Assembly: GCA_009783605.1 (NCBI GenBank)
Contig: WRDE01000010.1
Coordinates: 1-15,427, forward strand
Length of the DNA stretch: 15,427 bases
Direction of reading: 5' to 3'
From: Oscillospiraceae bacterium
GTDB lineage: Bacteria > Bacillota > Clostridia > Oscillospirales > Acutalibacteraceae
A program made the translations under genes and the position numbers. How positions within the stretch are numbered: the first letter of the stretch is position 1; each line of letters begins with the position of its first letter. A model generated the notes under the pieces. The model saw only the letters and a program-made list of their open reading frames with translations, did not search any database and had not been told where the DNA came from. This document shows positions 14,020 to 15,427 of the stretch, piece by piece.

Positions 14020-14081
14020 TTCGCACGAGCCCCGCATCCCCCCCGCCATAATTTTGTCACAATCTATTCACCGGTTTTGGA

Positions 14082-14110
14082 TTGACAAAATCCGTCATAC
14101 ATATTATAGT
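14082..14110 (+). promoter_or_regulatory. Promoter of the SPFH-zinc ribbon gene
   Basis: TTGACA (14082-14087), a 17-nt spacer and TATAGT (14105-14110). The leader to the ATG at 14151 is about 35 nt, and GGAGGG lies 8 nt before the ATG. Confidence 0.85.
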
Positions 14111-14150
14111 TATAGTGGTGTAATATCCGAACTAAAAGGAGGGCACTTCA

Positions 14151-15427
14151 ATGGCCATTATTGATGTGATCAAATACGACGGACCGCAGGATATATTCGC
14201 CTGGAAATATCCCAATGACGAGCTGGGGACTTGGACCCAGCTGATCGTCAACGAATCCCAGGAGGTGATGCTGTTCAAGGGCGGCGCGGCGCTGGACCTG
14301 TTCGGCCCCGGGCGGCATACCCTGACCACCGCCAATATCCCGCTGCTCAGCAAGCTCATCAACCTGCCCTTCGGCGGCCGCTCGCCGTTTAAGGCGGAGG
14401 TCTGGTACATAAACAAGCTGTTCTCGCTGGATATCAAGTGGGGCACCGCGACCCCGATCCAGCTGCAGGACCCGAAATACAACGTGTTTGTCCCGCTGCG
14501 CTCCTATGGCCAGTTCGGTATCCAGATCGGCGATGCGCGGACCTTTTTAACCAAACTGGTCGGCACCCTCCCCTCCTTCAGCAAGGAGCATGTGCTGAAT
14601 TATTTCCGGGGGCTGTATCTGACCAAGGTCAAGGATTCCATCTCCTCCTATCTGATCAAAAAAACCATCAGCGTATTGGAGATCAACGCCTATCTCGACG
14701 AGCTGTCGGAGCATCTGCGGGAGCGGATGGCGCCGGTGCTGTCGGAATTCGGCATCAATCTTGTCAATTTCTACGTCAACGATATCAACGTGCCGGAGGA
14801 GGATCCGGCGGTCAAAAAGCTGAAGGGCGCGCTGGCCAAACGGGCCGAGATGGATATCATCGGCTACAACTATACCCAGGAGCGCTCCTTTGACACCTTG
14901 GAAGGGGCGGCCAAGAACCCCTCCAGCGGCCAGGCGGGGCTGATGGGCGCCGGCGTCGGGCTGGGGATGGGGGTCGGCATCGGCGGCGCTTTCGGGGAAC
15001 AGATGGGCGGCATCTCCCGGGCGGTCAGCATCAAAGAGACCAAAACATGCCCGGAATGCGGCGGTTCGATCGACGCCGACAAACGGTTCTGCGCGGTCTG
15101 CGGCCACGATACCCATGTGAAAACCGAAAAGAAGGCATTCACCGATAAGGTCGCTTGTAACAAATGCGGGTTCCTCTATGACCGCGGCGCCAAATTCTGT
15201 CCCGAATGCGGCGACAAATACAATCCCTGCCCCTTCTGCGGCGCCGATCTGCCGGAGGGCTCGCTCAGCTGCGACAAATGCGGCAAGGCCTTCCGGGTCT
15301 GCGGCAAATGCGGCGCGGTCGGGGACGGCGCGATGAAATTCTGCGCCGAATGCGGCGAGCCGATGGCGCCGGCCGCGGCCAAAAGCTGTCCGGACTGCGG
15401 CAATCCCATCGAGGGGACGCCGAAATT
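14151..15427 (+). CDS. SPFH-domain (virion core-like) protein with C-terminal zinc-ribbon array, 3' partial
   Basis: 425 codons are visible and the frame is still open at the window edge. The start MAIIDVIKYDGPQDIFAWKYP and the segments NESQEVMLFKGG, FGPGRHTLTTANIP and EVWYINK are typical of the bacterial SPFH 'virion core/YdjI-like' family, a stomatin/prohibitin relative that assembles into membrane-associated oligomers. The SPFH part covers about residues 1-245. A Gly/Met-rich linker (262-290, LMGAGVGLGMGVGIGGAFG) could insert into or lie against a membrane. From Cys300 there are four complete CxxC...CxxC zinc ribbons (starting CPEC, CNKC, CPFC and CGKC) and the first half of a fifth (CPDC) before the edge. 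The role is probably scaffolding at the membrane, with the ribbons mediating protein or nucleic-acid contacts. The family is known from Bacillus ydjI, a gene of the cell-envelope stress regulon; a similar role here is inference. It is transcribed from its own promoter. Confidence 0.85.
   Translation, partial: MAIIDVIKYDGPQDIFAWKYPNDELGTWTQLIVNESQEVMLFKGGAALDLFGPGRHTLTTANIPLLSKLINLPFGGRSPFKAEVWYINKLFSLDIKWGTATPIQLQDPKYNVFVPLRSYGQFGIQIGDARTFLTKLVGTLPSFSKEHVLNYFRGLYLTKVKDSISSYLIKKTISVLEINAYLDELSEHLRERMAPVLSEFGINLVNFYVNDINVPEEDPAVKKLKGALAKRAEMDIIGYNYTQERSFDTLEGAAKNPSSGQAGLMGAGVGLGMGVGIGGAFGEQMGGISRAVSIKETKTCPECGGSIDADKRFCAVCGHDTHVKTEKKAFTDKVACNKCGFLYDRGAKFCPECGDKYNPCPFCGADLPEGSLSCDKCGKAFRVCGKCGAVGDGAMKFCAECGEPMAPAAAKSCPDCGNPIEGTPK

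Noticed and set aside
1..15427. CRISPR arrays, insertion sequences, phage or toxin-antitoxin genes
   Set aside because: No spaced direct repeats, transposase, integrase or toxin-antitoxin-like pair was seen on either strand.

Overview
The window looks like chromosomal DNA from an anaerobic, Gram-positive, Clostridia-type bacterium (Oscillospiraceae/Ruminococcaceae-like). This is inferred from a CHAP-LysM-dockerin wall protein, a lipobox lipoprotein, two oxygen-sensitive radical SAM enzymes, strong SD sequences, near-consensus sigma-A promoters and a tRNA without an encoded CCA. Exact taxonomy cannot be read from the sequence.

Layout. (1) 1-476, plus strand: 3' end of a secreted CHAP-LysM-dockerin protein, closed by a bidirectional hairpin terminator at 491-526. 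(2) 554-10185, minus strand: seven closely spaced genes with no clear internal terminator, read from a well-formed promoter near 10370-10342. In transcription order they are a catalytic-core-only DAHP synthase (aroF), an FHA-FHA-ABC transporter fusion, a membrane-anchored extracytoplasmic protein, a HemW-like radical SAM protein, a tandem-duplicated SAM methyltransferase, a HydE/BioB-like radical SAM enzyme and a lipoprotein. A 28-codon ORF lies in the leader. (3) 10571-10644: tRNA-Pro(TGG), minus strand, with its own terminator, back-to-back with (4) a divergent MreB/Mbl-like actin homologue at 10749-11801, plus strand, followed by a terminator. (5) 11867-12055, minus strand: a small ORF that looks like an orphan prodomain fragment. 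(6) 12190-13938, plus strand: an MsbA-type ABC exporter behind a consensus promoter. (7) 14151 to the window end, plus strand: an SPFH-domain protein with a C-terminal zinc-ribbon array, also with its own promoter.

How the genes may work together. The seven-gene minus-strand unit is the most interesting part. It joins entry to the shikimate pathway with an enzyme lacking a regulatory domain, two radical SAM enzymes, a double methyltransferase, a transporter carrying two phosphothreonine-recognition domains and two surface-anchored proteins. A reasonable hypothesis is an uncharacterised pathway that makes or modifies a small molecule, possibly aromatic, and exports or senses it at the envelope. 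The product is unknown and no known pathway is matched as a set. This block is visibly less GC-rich than the flanking plus-strand genes and ends beside a tRNA gene, so acquisition by transfer is possible, but no att repeats or integrase are visible.
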